Below are positions 44,876-57,814 of a stretch of 64,000 nt of DNA, piece after piece. A program made the translations under genes and the position numbers. Positions within the stretch are counted from its first letter, which is position 1. Every line of letters begins with the position of its first letter. The stretch covers positions 1 to 64,000 of the forward strand of contig PWUU01000063.1 of the NCBI GenBank assembly GCA_003562475.1, in the 5' to 3' direction. A model generated the notes under the pieces. It was not told where the DNA came from and searched no databases. It was given only the letters and a program-made list of their open reading frames with translations. The DNA comes from Dehalococcoidia bacterium (GTDB lineage: Bacteria; Chloroflexota; Dehalococcoidia; GIF9; AB-539-J10).

Positions 44876-46444
44876 CTATACAACGATGAGCCGTCCGTAG
44901 TAGTTGTCTGCCAACTCACAAAAACTCGTCCTGTAAAGCCGGGTGGCCGCGGGCAGGTGCTCCACCACGTCTGTCGCGATCATACCATCCGGCCCCTTTT
45001 CCTCAGTTGCCAGATCACCTGCCAGTCCGTGCAGAAAGGCTCCAACCACCGCGGCGCTACGAAGGTCAAGTCCCATGCCTGAAACTGCGGCGATTGTCCC
45101 CGTGAGCACATCGCCGCAGCCCGCTGTAGCCATGCCGGGATTTCCTGTCAAGTTCAATGAAATAGGGCCGCTCGCCTCTCCTATGAGCGTGCTGGAACCT
45201 TTCAGTACCATAATACCACCAAGCGTACGCGCGGCCTCCTGTACCGCGGCCACGCGATCCTGCTCGATTTCTGCAACGGCGCATCCAAGCAGGCGGGCCA
45301 TCTCACCGGCGTGGGGTGTGAGCACTGTGGGAGCTCGGCGGTTACGTAGACAGGACACATCACGAGCAATCGCACTCAACCCGTCGCCGTCCACCAGAAC
45401 TGGAGTCGAAACTCGTGCTACCAGATAGCGAACCAACTCCTGGGTTTCCTCATTCAGTGACAAGCCGGGCCCTGCCACAACCATGTCGATACGCTCACTC
45501 ATCGCACACAACTCATCGAGATTGGAGAGCGCAACGGAGCCATCTGCAGTCTCCTGCAGCGGCATAATGACAGCCTCACTCGCACGACTTCCAAGCAGAG
45601 GAGCGAGAGTCGCAGGCGTCGCCAGCCGGGCGTAACCTCCGCCAGCCCGCAGGAACGACATGGCAGCAAGGACCGGAGCTCCCAGATACGAGCGAGCCCC
45701 TGCAATGAACAGTACGTCACCATAGTCGCTCTTGTGAGACTCGAGGGGTCGTGCGGGCAACGGCACGAGCTGGCTGGTCTCCACGTGTCCCACTGAATCA
45801 TACAGCGAAGGAGGAAAGGATAGATGTGTCACGTACAGTCTGCCGCATAGCTCTCTGCCGGGAGGAAGCAGGTTTCCTCTCTTTGGCAAGCCGAAGGTCA
45901 CCGTACATGTGGCTCGTACCGCGACACCGCCGGTTGCACCGGTGTCGCCGTTCACGCCTGAAGGCGTATCGACCGCGACAACGAGGTGACTTGATGCGTT
46001 GAGGTGCTCTATCACCTCAGCATACAACCCCTCGGGGCTTCGCGACAGGCCTGTGCCAAGCATCGCATCGATAATGACATCGCTCGATCGTACAAGGTGG
46101 AGGTCACCAGACGCATACAATCGCTGTACCGGTATGCCGGCACGCACCGCCGCTTCAAGGTTCGTCCGGGCGGTGCCGCTCACCGCATCTTCCTCCACCA
46201 GCAAGTACACAAGCACCGCCACGCCGGACGAGTGAAGCTTGCGCGCCACCACCAATCCATCACCTCCGTTGTTACCACCCCCGCAAAGCACAACGAAGCG
46301 CCTCGCCACCAGGCCAAATTCCCTCTTGATCACTTCATACACGGCGTGTCCGGCATTCTCCATGAGGATGGTCTCTGAGAGACCATAGTCCTCCACCGCC
46401 TTCCGGTCGCACTCTCGCATCTCCTGCACAGTGCAGATCTTCAT
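44876..46444 (-). CDS. nnr: Bifunctional NAD(P)HX epimerase / ADP-dependent dehydratase
   Basis: N-terminal VLCGGGNNGGDGLVVARKL (YjeF_N); C-terminal carbohydrate-kinase-like LTPHAGEMARLLG, LTGNPGMATAGCGDVLTGTIAA. Confidence 0.94.
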   Translation of the reverse strand: MKICTVQEMRECDRKAVEDYGLSETILMENAGHAVYEVIKREFGLVARRFVVLCGGGNNGGDGLVVARKLHSSGVAVLVYLLVEEDAVSGTARTNLEAAVRAGIPVQRLYASGDLHLVRSSDVIIDAMLGTGLSRSPEGLYAEVIEHLNASSHLVVAVDTPSGVNGDTGATGGVAVRATCTVTFGLPKRGNLLPPGRELCGRLYVTHLSFPPSLYDSVGHVETSQLVPLPARPLESHKSDYGDVLFIAGARSYLGAPVLAAMSFLRAGGGYARLATPATLAPLLGSRASEAVIMPLQETADGSVALSNLDELCAMSERIDMVVAGPGLSLNEETQELVRYLVARVSTPVLVDGDGLSAIARDVSCLRNRRAPTVLTPHAGEMARLLGCAVAEIEQDRVAAVQEAARTLGGIMVLKGSSTLIGEASGPISLNLTGNPGMATAGCGDVLTGTIAAVSGMGLDLRSAAVVGAFLHGLAGDLATEEKGPDGMIATDVVEHLPAATRLYRTSFCELADNYYGRLIVV

Positions 46445-47688
46445 CGACTCAACCTCCGCGGTGACAGCATCTCACACCACTCAGCGACGTATGATTCAAG
46501 ATCCGCAAGCGGCCTCTCATCTGGCGAAGGCAATCCGGTATCCACCGAGTTCGGGCACTTGAGCCCACCACCGGTAGCCACACAGACAACAACATCGCCC
46601 CTCTGAAACACACCGTCCCTGGCAAGTTGAGACGCTGCGGCAAGGGAAACGGCGGCCGCCGGCTGGACGAATACACCTGTCGCTGCCAACTTCAGTTGCG
46701 CACTCAGGATCTGCTCATCACTCATTGCCACGCTCACGCCTGCGCCGGCACGCAATCGGCGCAGCACGGCGTTCCCGCTGGGTGGTCGCGGATTGGCAAT
46801 GGCCTGTGCAATGGTGTGGGGGTTGCTGACACCGATGACCCGATCCAGTGCCTTATGCCATGCATGATAGATGGGTGCACACCCGTCTGCCTGGGCACAC
46901 ACAATACGAGGCACGTGCGAGATCAGTCCCGCGTCCATCATCTCCTCGAACCCCTTGAGTATCCCCCGAAAGACTCCGCCGGAGCTCGTGGGGACGACTA
47001 CCCAATCGGGCGCATTGTATCCTGTCTGCTCACAAATCTCGAAAGCGATGGTCTTGGAGCCCTCGACCCTGGCCGGGGCATCGGAATTCAGAAACCGGAG
47101 CTCGCTCTTCTCAAGCCGGAGGGTCGCCTGATAGAGCTCCGGATAGTCTCCACGTACACGGACAACTGCGGGACCGTACACCATAATCGGAGCAAGCTTC
47201 TCCTCAGGTATCTCGGCACTGATCAACACCAGTGCAGGCAAACCCGCACGTGCGGCATACGCAGCCACCGAGGCAGCCATGTTTCCAGTCGAGACCACCC
47301 CCACTGCCTGGCTATCCATATTCATCGCTTCGGCCATTGCCACCAGAGTGCCACGATCTTTGAACGACCAGGTTGGGTTCACCGACTCATTCTTGACAAG
47401 CAATCGGGAGATGCCGAATTCTGAGGCCAGTCGTGGGGCACTCACCAGAGGCGTGAACCCTTCGCCAAGCGAGAGGACGCGGTAGTAGCGACTGGGTGGC
47501 AGAAGTCCGGCGTAGTGTTCGGCCAGTGACTGCTCATGCCATGCCGGCCGTCCAACCGCCAGACGCTCGTATCCACGAACCTCCAACGGTTCGCCGCAGT
47601 CGGGACACCGAAGCGCGGCTTCCTCGTACGCTATTGATGCACTGCATCCCGTGCAGTCCAGCGTCAAGCGCAATGGGCCCTCCTCCAT
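46441..47688 (-). CDS. thrC: Threonine synthase with N-terminal zinc ribbon
   Basis: CTGCSASIAYEEAALRCPDCGEPL; PLP-lysine region NPTWSFKDRGTLVAMAEA; VVSTGNMAASVAAYAARAG. Start at MEEGPL (47688). Confidence 0.9.
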   Translation of the reverse strand: MEEGPLRLTLDCTGCSASIAYEEAALRCPDCGEPLEVRGYERLAVGRPAWHEQSLAEHYAGLLPPSRYYRVLSLGEGFTPLVSAPRLASEFGISRLLVKNESVNPTWSFKDRGTLVAMAEAMNMDSQAVGVVSTGNMAASVAAYAARAGLPALVLISAEIPEEKLAPIMVYGPAVVRVRGDYPELYQATLRLEKSELRFLNSDAPARVEGSKTIAFEICEQTGYNAPDWVVVPTSSGGVFRGILKGFEEMMDAGLISHVPRIVCAQADGCAPIYHAWHKALDRVIGVSNPHTIAQAIANPRPPSGNAVLRRLRAGAGVSVAMSDEQILSAQLKLAATGVFVQPAAAVSLAAASQLARDGVFQRGDVVVCVATGGGLKCPNSVDTGLPSPDERPLADLESYVAEWCEMLSPRRLSR

Positions 47689-47919
47689 GCACACCGTCCA
47701 CAGGATGTCCGGCGGAGCGTACGGATGCGACGGTCGGTCAACACGCCGACCACTTCCCGGTACCACTCCACTATAACCGGCCTTGTCGCAACGTGCAATA
47801 GCCTTCAGGCGGAGGCAATGCGACCCGAACCTTCAGGGAAGCACATCTACCCACTCAACCACCGACACGCGCATGAGAAAGGCCTCATGTCCCGAAGCCT
47901 TTCCCTGTCCGGCAGGCAA

Positions 47920-48645
47920 TCACCGGTCCTGTTCCACTGCACCGCGCACCACCGGCGTCCTGGCACCAACACGAATTGCGAGGTACATGAACGGTGTGTC
48001 GATCAAAGCCATGATCCACTTCAGCAGATATGTCGTCCCCAGTATCTGCAACCATGTTGCTGGCTCGAACAGGCCCCACAACGCGATGAAGCAAAACAAC
48101 AGCGAGTCTATCGCCTGCGACACCATCGTGGAGGCGCAGTTCCGCAGCCAGAGGTAACGTCCCCGGGTCTTCTTCCGCAAGAAGTGGAACGCGGCGATAT
48201 CGTGATGCTGCGACACAAGGTAGGCAATCAGACTTCCTGCAGCCACACGTGGCATGAGCCCAAACACGGTCGCCAGGGAATCGTGTGCGAAATCCCCTCG
48301 CGCGGGAGCAAACCAGAGTGCGAACTGCATCCAGATTACCGCCAGTGCCATCGCAGCGAATCCAATCCAGACGCACCTGTGCGCCTCGCGCTTGCCATAC
48401 AGCTCGCTCAGCACATCAGTCGACAGGAACACTGTGCCGTACAGGACATTCCCCAGCGTTGCCGTCAGACCGAACAGCACAACCGTCTTGGTCACCTGAA
48501 TGTTGGCAACGATTACCGCAGCAATCACCAGTGCGTAGAGTCCGTACCGCCCAAACAACCTGACGACAATGAGCGAGAGGCTCAACGACACGAGCGCAAA
48601 GGTGAGCCATAGGATGTTGTTGCATGTGAGAACCACGTCCTGCAT
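47920..48645 (-). CDS. Queuosine precursor transporter (YhhQ family)
   Basis: Multi-TM; GNVLYGTVFLSTDVLSELYGKREA, RNCASTMVSQAIDSLLFCFIAL; 8 bp downstream of tgt. Confidence 0.88.
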   Translation of the reverse strand: MQDVVLTCNNILWLTFALVSLSLSLIVVRLFGRYGLYALVIAAVIVANIQVTKTVVLFGLTATLGNVLYGTVFLSTDVLSELYGKREAHRCVWIGFAAMALAVIWMQFALWFAPARGDFAHDSLATVFGLMPRVAAGSLIAYLVSQHHDIAAFHFLRKKTRGRYLWLRNCASTMVSQAIDSLLFCFIALWGLFEPATWLQILGTTYLLKWIMALIDTPFMYLAIRVGARTPVVRGAVEQDR

Positions 48646-48653
48646 CTCAGACG

Positions 48654-49841
48654 TTACGCCTGCCCTGAGTCGTAATCACCCCTGCTCCTCACAAACTCAT
48701 TGTCGCGTCTTCGAGCAAGCCGCATGGCCTCATCGGAAGGGCGGTAGCGCTGTCGGAACTCGTGACGAAACCCCTGGAAGACTCCTCCCCGAATAGCTGT
48801 GCGAATGTCGCGCATCAGCCGATGGAAAAAGGTCAGGTTGTGAATCGTTGCCAGTCTGTATGCCAGGAGCTCTTCGCACTTGAACAGGTGGTGCAGGTAC
48901 CCTGCCGAGAACCTGCGGCACGTGTAGCAGTCGCAGTCACAGTCGACAGGCCCCTGAGCGATCTTGAAGGACGCGTGCGTGACACTGCGACGGCCATCCC
49001 GCGTATAGACGGCGCCATTTCGTGCAACGCGTGTGGGGAGGACGCAGTCGAACATGTCAACCCCACACCACACCGCCTCCAGGATATCCTCAGGAGCACC
49101 CACGCCCATCAAGTACCGGGGTCGATCAGCCGGCAGGAGGGGAACTGTCTCCCTGATGACAGGGTACATCACCTCCTTCGCCTCACCGACACTGAGCCCA
49201 CCAACCGCGTAGCCCGGAAAATCAAGCGAGGTGAGAGTCCTGACCGAGAGTTTCCTGAGCGCGATGTCCCCACCACCCTGTACTATGGCAAACAGGAATT
49301 GGTCCGGGCGGTGCCTGGCCCGCAAGCACCGTTCCGCCCAACGGTGGGTCCGCTCCACTGCCTTGCGTAACCGTGTTCCTTCGATCCCCCCGGCAGGCAC
49401 ATCATCGAGCGCCATGATGATATCGGCCCCTAATCCTTCCTGTATCTCAATCGACCGCTCAGGTGTCAGTCGATGCTCGCTGCCATCGACATGGGAGCGG
49501 AATGTCACTCCTTCATCGTCGATGGTCCGTAGAGCGGCCAGGCTGAAGACCTGAAAGCCTCCGCTATCGGTCAGAAGTGCCTTATCCCACGACATGAATC
49601 TGTGCAGTCCTCCGGCCCGACAAACCGCATCTACGCCCGGGCGAAGGAACAAATGGTAGGCGTTCGCCAGGAGTATTTCGAAACCTATGTCATGGAGTTC
49701 ATCAGGAGTCAACGACTTCACGGTTGCCTGACTGCCGACAGGCATGAACACCGGAGTCTCAACAGTGCCATGGGCTGTCTCCAGTCGACCCGCCCGCGCC
49801 TCAGACGTCGGGCAGCGATGCTCGATCGTGAAGCAGTGCAA
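48654..49841 (-). CDS. tgt: tRNA-guanine transglycosylase
   Basis: VFMPVGSQATVKSLTPDEL, LLTDSGGFQVFSL, MFDCVLPTRVARNGAVYT, CDCYTCRRFSAGYLHHLF. Confidence 0.97.
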   Translation of the reverse strand: MHCFTIEHRCPTSEARAGRLETAHGTVETPVFMPVGSQATVKSLTPDELHDIGFEILLANAYHLFLRPGVDAVCRAGGLHRFMSWDKALLTDSGGFQVFSLAALRTIDDEGVTFRSHVDGSEHRLTPERSIEIQEGLGADIIMALDDVPAGGIEGTRLRKAVERTHRWAERCLRARHRPDQFLFAIVQGGGDIALRKLSVRTLTSLDFPGYAVGGLSVGEAKEVMYPVIRETVPLLPADRPRYLMGVGAPEDILEAVWCGVDMFDCVLPTRVARNGAVYTRDGRRSVTHASFKIAQGPVDCDCDCYTCRRFSAGYLHHLFKCEELLAYRLATIHNLTFFHRLMRDIRTAIRGGVFQGFRHEFRQRYRPSDEAMRLARRRDNEFVRSRGDYDSGQA

Positions 49842-49951
49842 TTCTATCTCGAGGGTACCCCCGGAGCTAGTATACCATTCGCCCCAACCCTCGACTCCTC
49901 ACTCCAGGTCAGGCACGGAATTCGGGGGGATCGCACTGGCAATCCAGACAC

Positions 49952-53519
<3,568 letters not shown>

Positions 53520-53745
53520 GATGGTCTGACCGCGCTCATCTGCACACACAATGCCCGGTCCGGACGGTGAGTCTCACAACAGTAGTATAACGGTACCAGC
53601 TGAGGCACATCGAAGCGCCGTAGCGTCACATATTCCGTTTCGGCGTCACGTGGTATCCTTTGTCTGCTGACACGCTGATCCTCATAGCCACCCTGCCCGT
53701 CGAAGAACCAACATAAGGGAGCGTGCTGAGTCATCTGAGACTTGA

Positions 53746-54231
53746 ATGGATGCGTATCTGGACATAGAGACAACAGGCCTTAGCCCCTTCACAGACTCCA
53801 TCACCGTTGTCGGCCTGTATCGCCAGGCGCCAGGTGGTTTCGCCTTCAGACAGCTTGTCGGCTCGGAGGTCACCCGCGACAGCGTGGAGACGCTGCTCAC
53901 CGGGGTGACAATCCTCTACACTTACAATGGTGCTCGATTCGACCTCGTGTTCCTGCAGTCGCAACTTGCCCTTGAACTGGACCCTTCCATCAGCCACAGA
54001 GACCTCATGTACACCTGTTGGGCTCGAGGTCTCTATGGAGGGCTGAAGGCGGTGGAACGATGTCTCGGTATCGAGAGGACCTTGAGAGAAGTATCAGGAC
54101 GACAGGCCATCACGCTGTGGTGGCGCTATGTCGACTATGGGGATACGACAGCCCTTCGCCTTTTGCTGGACTACAATGAAGAAGATGTGCGCAACCTTAA
54201 GGTCCTGCGGGATAGGCTTGGCATCAACTGA
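53746..54231 (+). CDS. RNase H-like / YprB-type exonuclease domain protein
   Basis: AYLDIETTGLSPFTDSITVVGLY, YNGARFDLVFL, DYNEEDVRNLKVLRDRL. Confidence 0.82.
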   Translation: MDAYLDIETTGLSPFTDSITVVGLYRQAPGGFAFRQLVGSEVTRDSVETLLTGVTILYTYNGARFDLVFLQSQLALELDPSISHRDLMYTCWARGLYGGLKAVERCLGIERTLREVSGRQAITLWWRYVDYGDTTALRLLLDYNEEDVRNLKVLRDRLGIN

Positions 54232-54249
54232 CACAACGGTGCTGCCGCG

Positions 54250-55110
54250 ATGAGAGTGGTGGACTTCCACACGCATGTGGTGCCTCCCTGGGTGATCCAG
54301 GAGAGGGAGTCTCTGGCCCACAGCGATGCCTGTTTCGGCATGCTCTACTCCAATCCAAGAGGGCGGCTCGCAACCGTCGAGGACCTTATCCGCAGCATGG
54401 ATGAGGCCCACGTATCCATTTCGGTGGCGCTGAACATCGGCTGGTGCAGCCACGATTTGTGCGTTCGGACCAACGACTACCTGATCGAGTCTGCAGGCAA
54501 GTGGCCCGAGCGCATCATCCCGTTCTGCATGGTGCAACCGACTTCGACCGATTTCGCGCTCAAGGAACTGGAGAGATGTGCTGCGGGCGGCGCCAGGGGC
54601 ATCGGAGAGTTGCGGCCGGATGCGCAGCAGTACTCGCTTGCCGACATCGAGTTACTGAGACCGCTTGTTAATGTTGCCTCAAGCCACAGGATGATGCTGC
54701 TCAGTCATGTGTCGGAACCCGTGGGACATGAATACCCCGGCAAAGGAACCATCACTGTGGAGCAGCCATACGCACTCGCGAGAGCTTTCCCGGAGGCTAA
54801 CCTGGTCTTCGCCCATTGGGGTGGAGGACTACCCTTCTACGCCCTCATGCCCGAGGTTAAGAACACGCTTGCCAACGTCTATTTCGACACGGCGGCCTCG
54901 CGGTACCTGTACCGTCCGGAGGTATTCGAGATCGTTTCGCGACTCGTCGGTGCGGACCACGTCCTGTTTGGGTCGGATTACCCGCTTCTCTCGCAACAGC
55001 GCGCAGTCGACGAGGTAATACAGTCCACACTTGACCGTGGCGAACAGACCTCGCTACTTAGCGGCAATGCTACTCGGCTACTGCAGAGAGGAGGCAGTCT
55101 CCTTGGCTGA
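54250..55110 (+). CDS. Amidohydrolase family protein (TIM-barrel metal-dependent hydrolase)
   Basis: VVDFHTHVVPPW, ARGIGELRPDAQQY, LLSHVSEPVGHEYPGKG, NLVFAHWGGGLPFY, LFGSDYPLLSQ. Confidence 0.88.
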   Translation: MRVVDFHTHVVPPWVIQERESLAHSDACFGMLYSNPRGRLATVEDLIRSMDEAHVSISVALNIGWCSHDLCVRTNDYLIESAGKWPERIIPFCMVQPTSTDFALKELERCAAGGARGIGELRPDAQQYSLADIELLRPLVNVASSHRMMLLSHVSEPVGHEYPGKGTITVEQPYALARAFPEANLVFAHWGGGLPFYALMPEVKNTLANVYFDTAASRYLYRPEVFEIVSRLVGADHVLFGSDYPLLSQQRAVDEVIQSTLDRGEQTSLLSGNATRLLQRGGSLLG

Positions 55111-55693
55111 TGACGTAATCCGTGCATTTGTGGCAATCGAGCTGCCTGAAGACGTGAAGGGCGCGCTGGAGGCCATCATGCGACAACTCAGGGATCGCTT
55201 GACGAACCCCGATATCAAGTGGGTGGCGCCGCAGAGCCTCCACTTGACGCTGAAGTTCCTCGGACAGGTACCAACAGCGCGGATCGAAGATGTGCAGGGC
55301 CGTCTCGCCAATATGTGTGCCATGGCATCGCCGATGCAGTTTGAGGTCAAGGCCCTGGGAGCATTTCCATCCACCGGATCGCCCCGAGTAATCTGGGTGG
55401 GGCTGGGGGGCGATATCGCGCGGTTAACCTCGCTGGCCGGCCACATCGATGCGACGCTCAGCGAACTCGGTTTCCAGAGAGAGACCAGACCGTTCACGCC
55501 GCACCTCACCATTGCCCGGATCCGACAGGGAATTACCGGCAGAACAAGGGCCGCCATCCGTACCGCTCTCAGCGAGACCGAGGTGACAGAAGGGATTCGA
55601 TTCCAGGCAACAACGCTCACTCTGATGAGAAGCCAGCTGCTGCCAGGCGGAGCCGTGTACAGTCGGCTGGCGCTCGTCTCTTTCGGGTGGTGA
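55103..55693 (+). CDS. thpR: RNA 2',3'-cyclic phosphodiesterase (2H family)
   Basis: IRAFVAIELPEDV; HxTx motifs LHLTLKFLGQV and PHLTIARIR. TTG start 55103 after AGGAGG. Confidence 0.92.
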   Translation: MADDVIRAFVAIELPEDVKGALEAIMRQLRDRLTNPDIKWVAPQSLHLTLKFLGQVPTARIEDVQGRLANMCAMASPMQFEVKALGAFPSTGSPRVIWVGLGGDIARLTSLAGHIDATLSELGFQRETRPFTPHLTIARIRQGITGRTRAAIRTALSETEVTEGIRFQATTLTLMRSQLLPGGAVYSRLALVSFGW

Positions 55694-55720
55694 TCGAATC
55701 CGGATCGACAGTCTCGCGGT

Positions 55721-55749
55721 TTGCGAACGCAATAAGCCTGATATATACT
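55721..55749 (+). promoter_or_regulatory. Sigma70-type promoter
   Basis: TTGCGA (55721..55726), 17-bp spacer, TATACT (55744..55749), upstream of the small zinc-ribbon gene. Confidence 0.55.
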
Positions 55750-55781
55750 TTGCCCAGTCTTGGTTTGGGAGGTGGAATACC

Positions 55782-55991
55782 TTGGAGAACTCTCCTTTCC
55801 CTAAGTGCCAGAAGTGTGACACAGGCGACCTTGTCCCTCTGTCGGACTTCGGAAGCCAAGGTGCGGCGATTCGCTACAAAGCATGGGTGTGTACGAAACC
55901 TGATTGCGGCTACAACATCAAGATCAGGAACGGTGAGATATACCTCAACGAGCCCATCCTGAGCGGTGAACTACGCGCCCGCAGTCACTAG
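55782..55991 (+). CDS. Small zinc-ribbon-like protein
   Basis: 69 aa with CQKCDTGDL and CTKPDCGYNIKIRNGEI; TTG start. Confidence 0.6.
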   Translation: MENSPFPKCQKCDTGDLVPLSDFGSQGAAIRYKAWVCTKPDCGYNIKIRNGEIYLNEPILSGELRARSH

Positions 55992-56012
55992 TACTCCCGG
56001 GCTTATGCGAGC

Positions 56013-56711
56013 GTGTTTCGCGTCGGTTGTGTAGTCGGCCTGGCGCTCGACTGTCTCTTTCCACGCAGTTGCGTGGGATGTAGCAGGCTTGGAGCCTATA
56101 TTTGTGCGGATTGCCAGGCGCAGATGGCATTCCTGCTTGGTCCGATTTGCCCGCGGTGCGGGCAACCCCAGGTCAGTGGCATGCTATGCCCCTCTTGTGC
56201 GACGGTATCGAGTTCGATCTCTTCCATCCGCTCGATCTTTCGCTTTGAGGGAACCGCTCGTCGGGCGATTCATGAACTGAAGTATCACAACCTGAGAGCA
56301 ATCGCGCCGACGCTGGCAGCATACCTTGCCTCATACGCCGCCACCAGTGGAGATAGGATTGATGTGATCATGCCGGTTCCACTGCATCCGACGCGTCACA
56401 AGCATCGAGGCTACAACCAGGCGGCGTTGCTTGCACACGAGTTAGGCCGACTGCGAGGCATTCCAGTATCATTCAACTCTCTCAAGAGAACGAGAGAGGG
56501 AACAAGCCAGGTGCACACAAGGAACATGGATGAGCGTCGCGCCAATGTTCAAAATGCATTCGAATGCACCGATGCATCTCTCGCAGCAAAGTGCATTATG
56601 TTAATTGACGATGTTTGTACAACTGGAGCCACGCTCGATTCCTGTGCTGTGGCGCTCAAGAGTGCCGGTGCGCATGAAGTGTTCGGACTGACAGTGGCAC
56701 GAGAAGTGTAG
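56013..56711 (+). CDS. comF: ComF family phosphoribosyltransferase
   Basis: CVGCSRLGAYICADC/CPRCGQPQVSGMLCPSC zinc motifs; GYNQAALLAHELGR; IMLIDDVCTTGATLDSCAVAL. Confidence 0.93.
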   Translation: MFRVGCVVGLALDCLFPRSCVGCSRLGAYICADCQAQMAFLLGPICPRCGQPQVSGMLCPSCATVSSSISSIRSIFRFEGTARRAIHELKYHNLRAIAPTLAAYLASYAATSGDRIDVIMPVPLHPTRHKHRGYNQAALLAHELGRLRGIPVSFNSLKRTREGTSQVHTRNMDERRANVQNAFECTDASLAAKCIMLIDDVCTTGATLDSCAVALKSAGAHEVFGLTVAREV

Positions 56712-56725
56712 TAACGGAGGTTCAC

Positions 56726-57274
56726 ATGGAATTACGGATCCATACTAAGAACGACGTGTCCGTTTCTCCCGCGATTGAGGAATACGCCACCAAGCGCATC
56801 AGCAAGATGGCCCGCTACCTTCCCAGTATTGACGCAGGAAAGGTGGAGATAGCGGACGAGGGAACCAGACAGCCTGACCAGCGCTTCGTCGTCCAGGTCA
56901 CCCTGGAAAGCAACGGCGTGATGATCAGAGCGCAGGAGAGGGCTGAGGATGTGCGGATGGCTATCGACCGTGTGGTGGACGCACTCACCAATCGGGTCCA
57001 ACAGTATAAGGGGAAACGATTCGAGAAGACCAAGGACACCGTTCGCAAGATGGAGCCGGCTCTCGATGGAGAGGAGACCGAACCCGAGCGACCAGCGCGC
57101 GTGGTCAAGACAAAGCAGTTCGAGCTGAAGCCAATGCCGGTTGACGAGGCCACCGAACAGATGGAGTTGCTGGGACACGACTTCTTTCTGTTCGTGAACT
57201 CGGAAAACGGCAAAGCCAACCTGCTCTACAGACGCAAAGACGGCAATTACGGACTGATACAACCATCAGTGTGA
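56726..57274 (+). CDS. hpf: Ribosome hibernation-promoting factor (long form)
   Basis: MELRIHTKNDVSVSPAIEEYATKRI N-terminus; C-terminal FELKPMPVDEATEQMELLGHDFFLFVNSENGKANLLYRRKDGNYGLIQP. Confidence 0.95.
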   Translation: MELRIHTKNDVSVSPAIEEYATKRISKMARYLPSIDAGKVEIADEGTRQPDQRFVVQVTLESNGVMIRAQERAEDVRMAIDRVVDALTNRVQQYKGKRFEKTKDTVRKMEPALDGEETEPERPARVVKTKQFELKPMPVDEATEQMELLGHDFFLFVNSENGKANLLYRRKDGNYGLIQPSV

Positions 57275-57283
57275 TTTCAGGGT

Positions 57284-57814
57284 ATGGACTACACGGCATT
57301 CTCCACGCCCCTCGGCTGGATGATTATTGCCGGCTCCTCCCGCGGCATCGCTCATGTCGTACTGCCCGCGCAACACTTCGATGCGGCGCTGGATCGACTA
57401 CGCGCGAGAACCCCAACGGCCTTGCGAGAACTGCGTGCGCGTCACCCTTCAGTCTTCGGCTCACTGCCTGACCGTCTCACCGCATTCATGTGCGGCCAAC
57501 GGGTTTCTTTCCCTGACCATCTCGACACGAGCGGATGGACAGATTTTCAGTTCCGCGTATGGGAGGCAACACGCAATATCCCTTACGGACAGACCAGGAG
57601 CTACTCCTGGGTGGCAGCCTCAATCGGACAGCCAGGGGCGTATCGGGCGGTGGGACAGGCGCTCCACAAGAATCCAGTACCGGTCATAGTGCCCTGCCAT
57701 AGAGTAGTAGGAATCCATGGAGACCTCACCGGCTTTGGAGGGGGGCTTGCTCTGAAACAGGTGTTGATCTCTCTCGAAACCAACCGTGTCGCTGCTTCAG
57801 ACGATGCGGTATGA
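57284..57814 (+). CDS. ogt: Methylated-DNA--protein-cysteine methyltransferase
   Basis: FQFRVWEATRNIPYGQTRSYSWVAASIGQPGAYRAVGQALHKNPVPVIVPCHRVVG active site PCHRV. Confidence 0.95.
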   Translation: MDYTAFSTPLGWMIIAGSSRGIAHVVLPAQHFDAALDRLRARTPTALRELRARHPSVFGSLPDRLTAFMCGQRVSFPDHLDTSGWTDFQFRVWEATRNIPYGQTRSYSWVAASIGQPGAYRAVGQALHKNPVPVIVPCHRVVGIHGDLTGFGGGLALKQVLISLETNRVAASDDAV

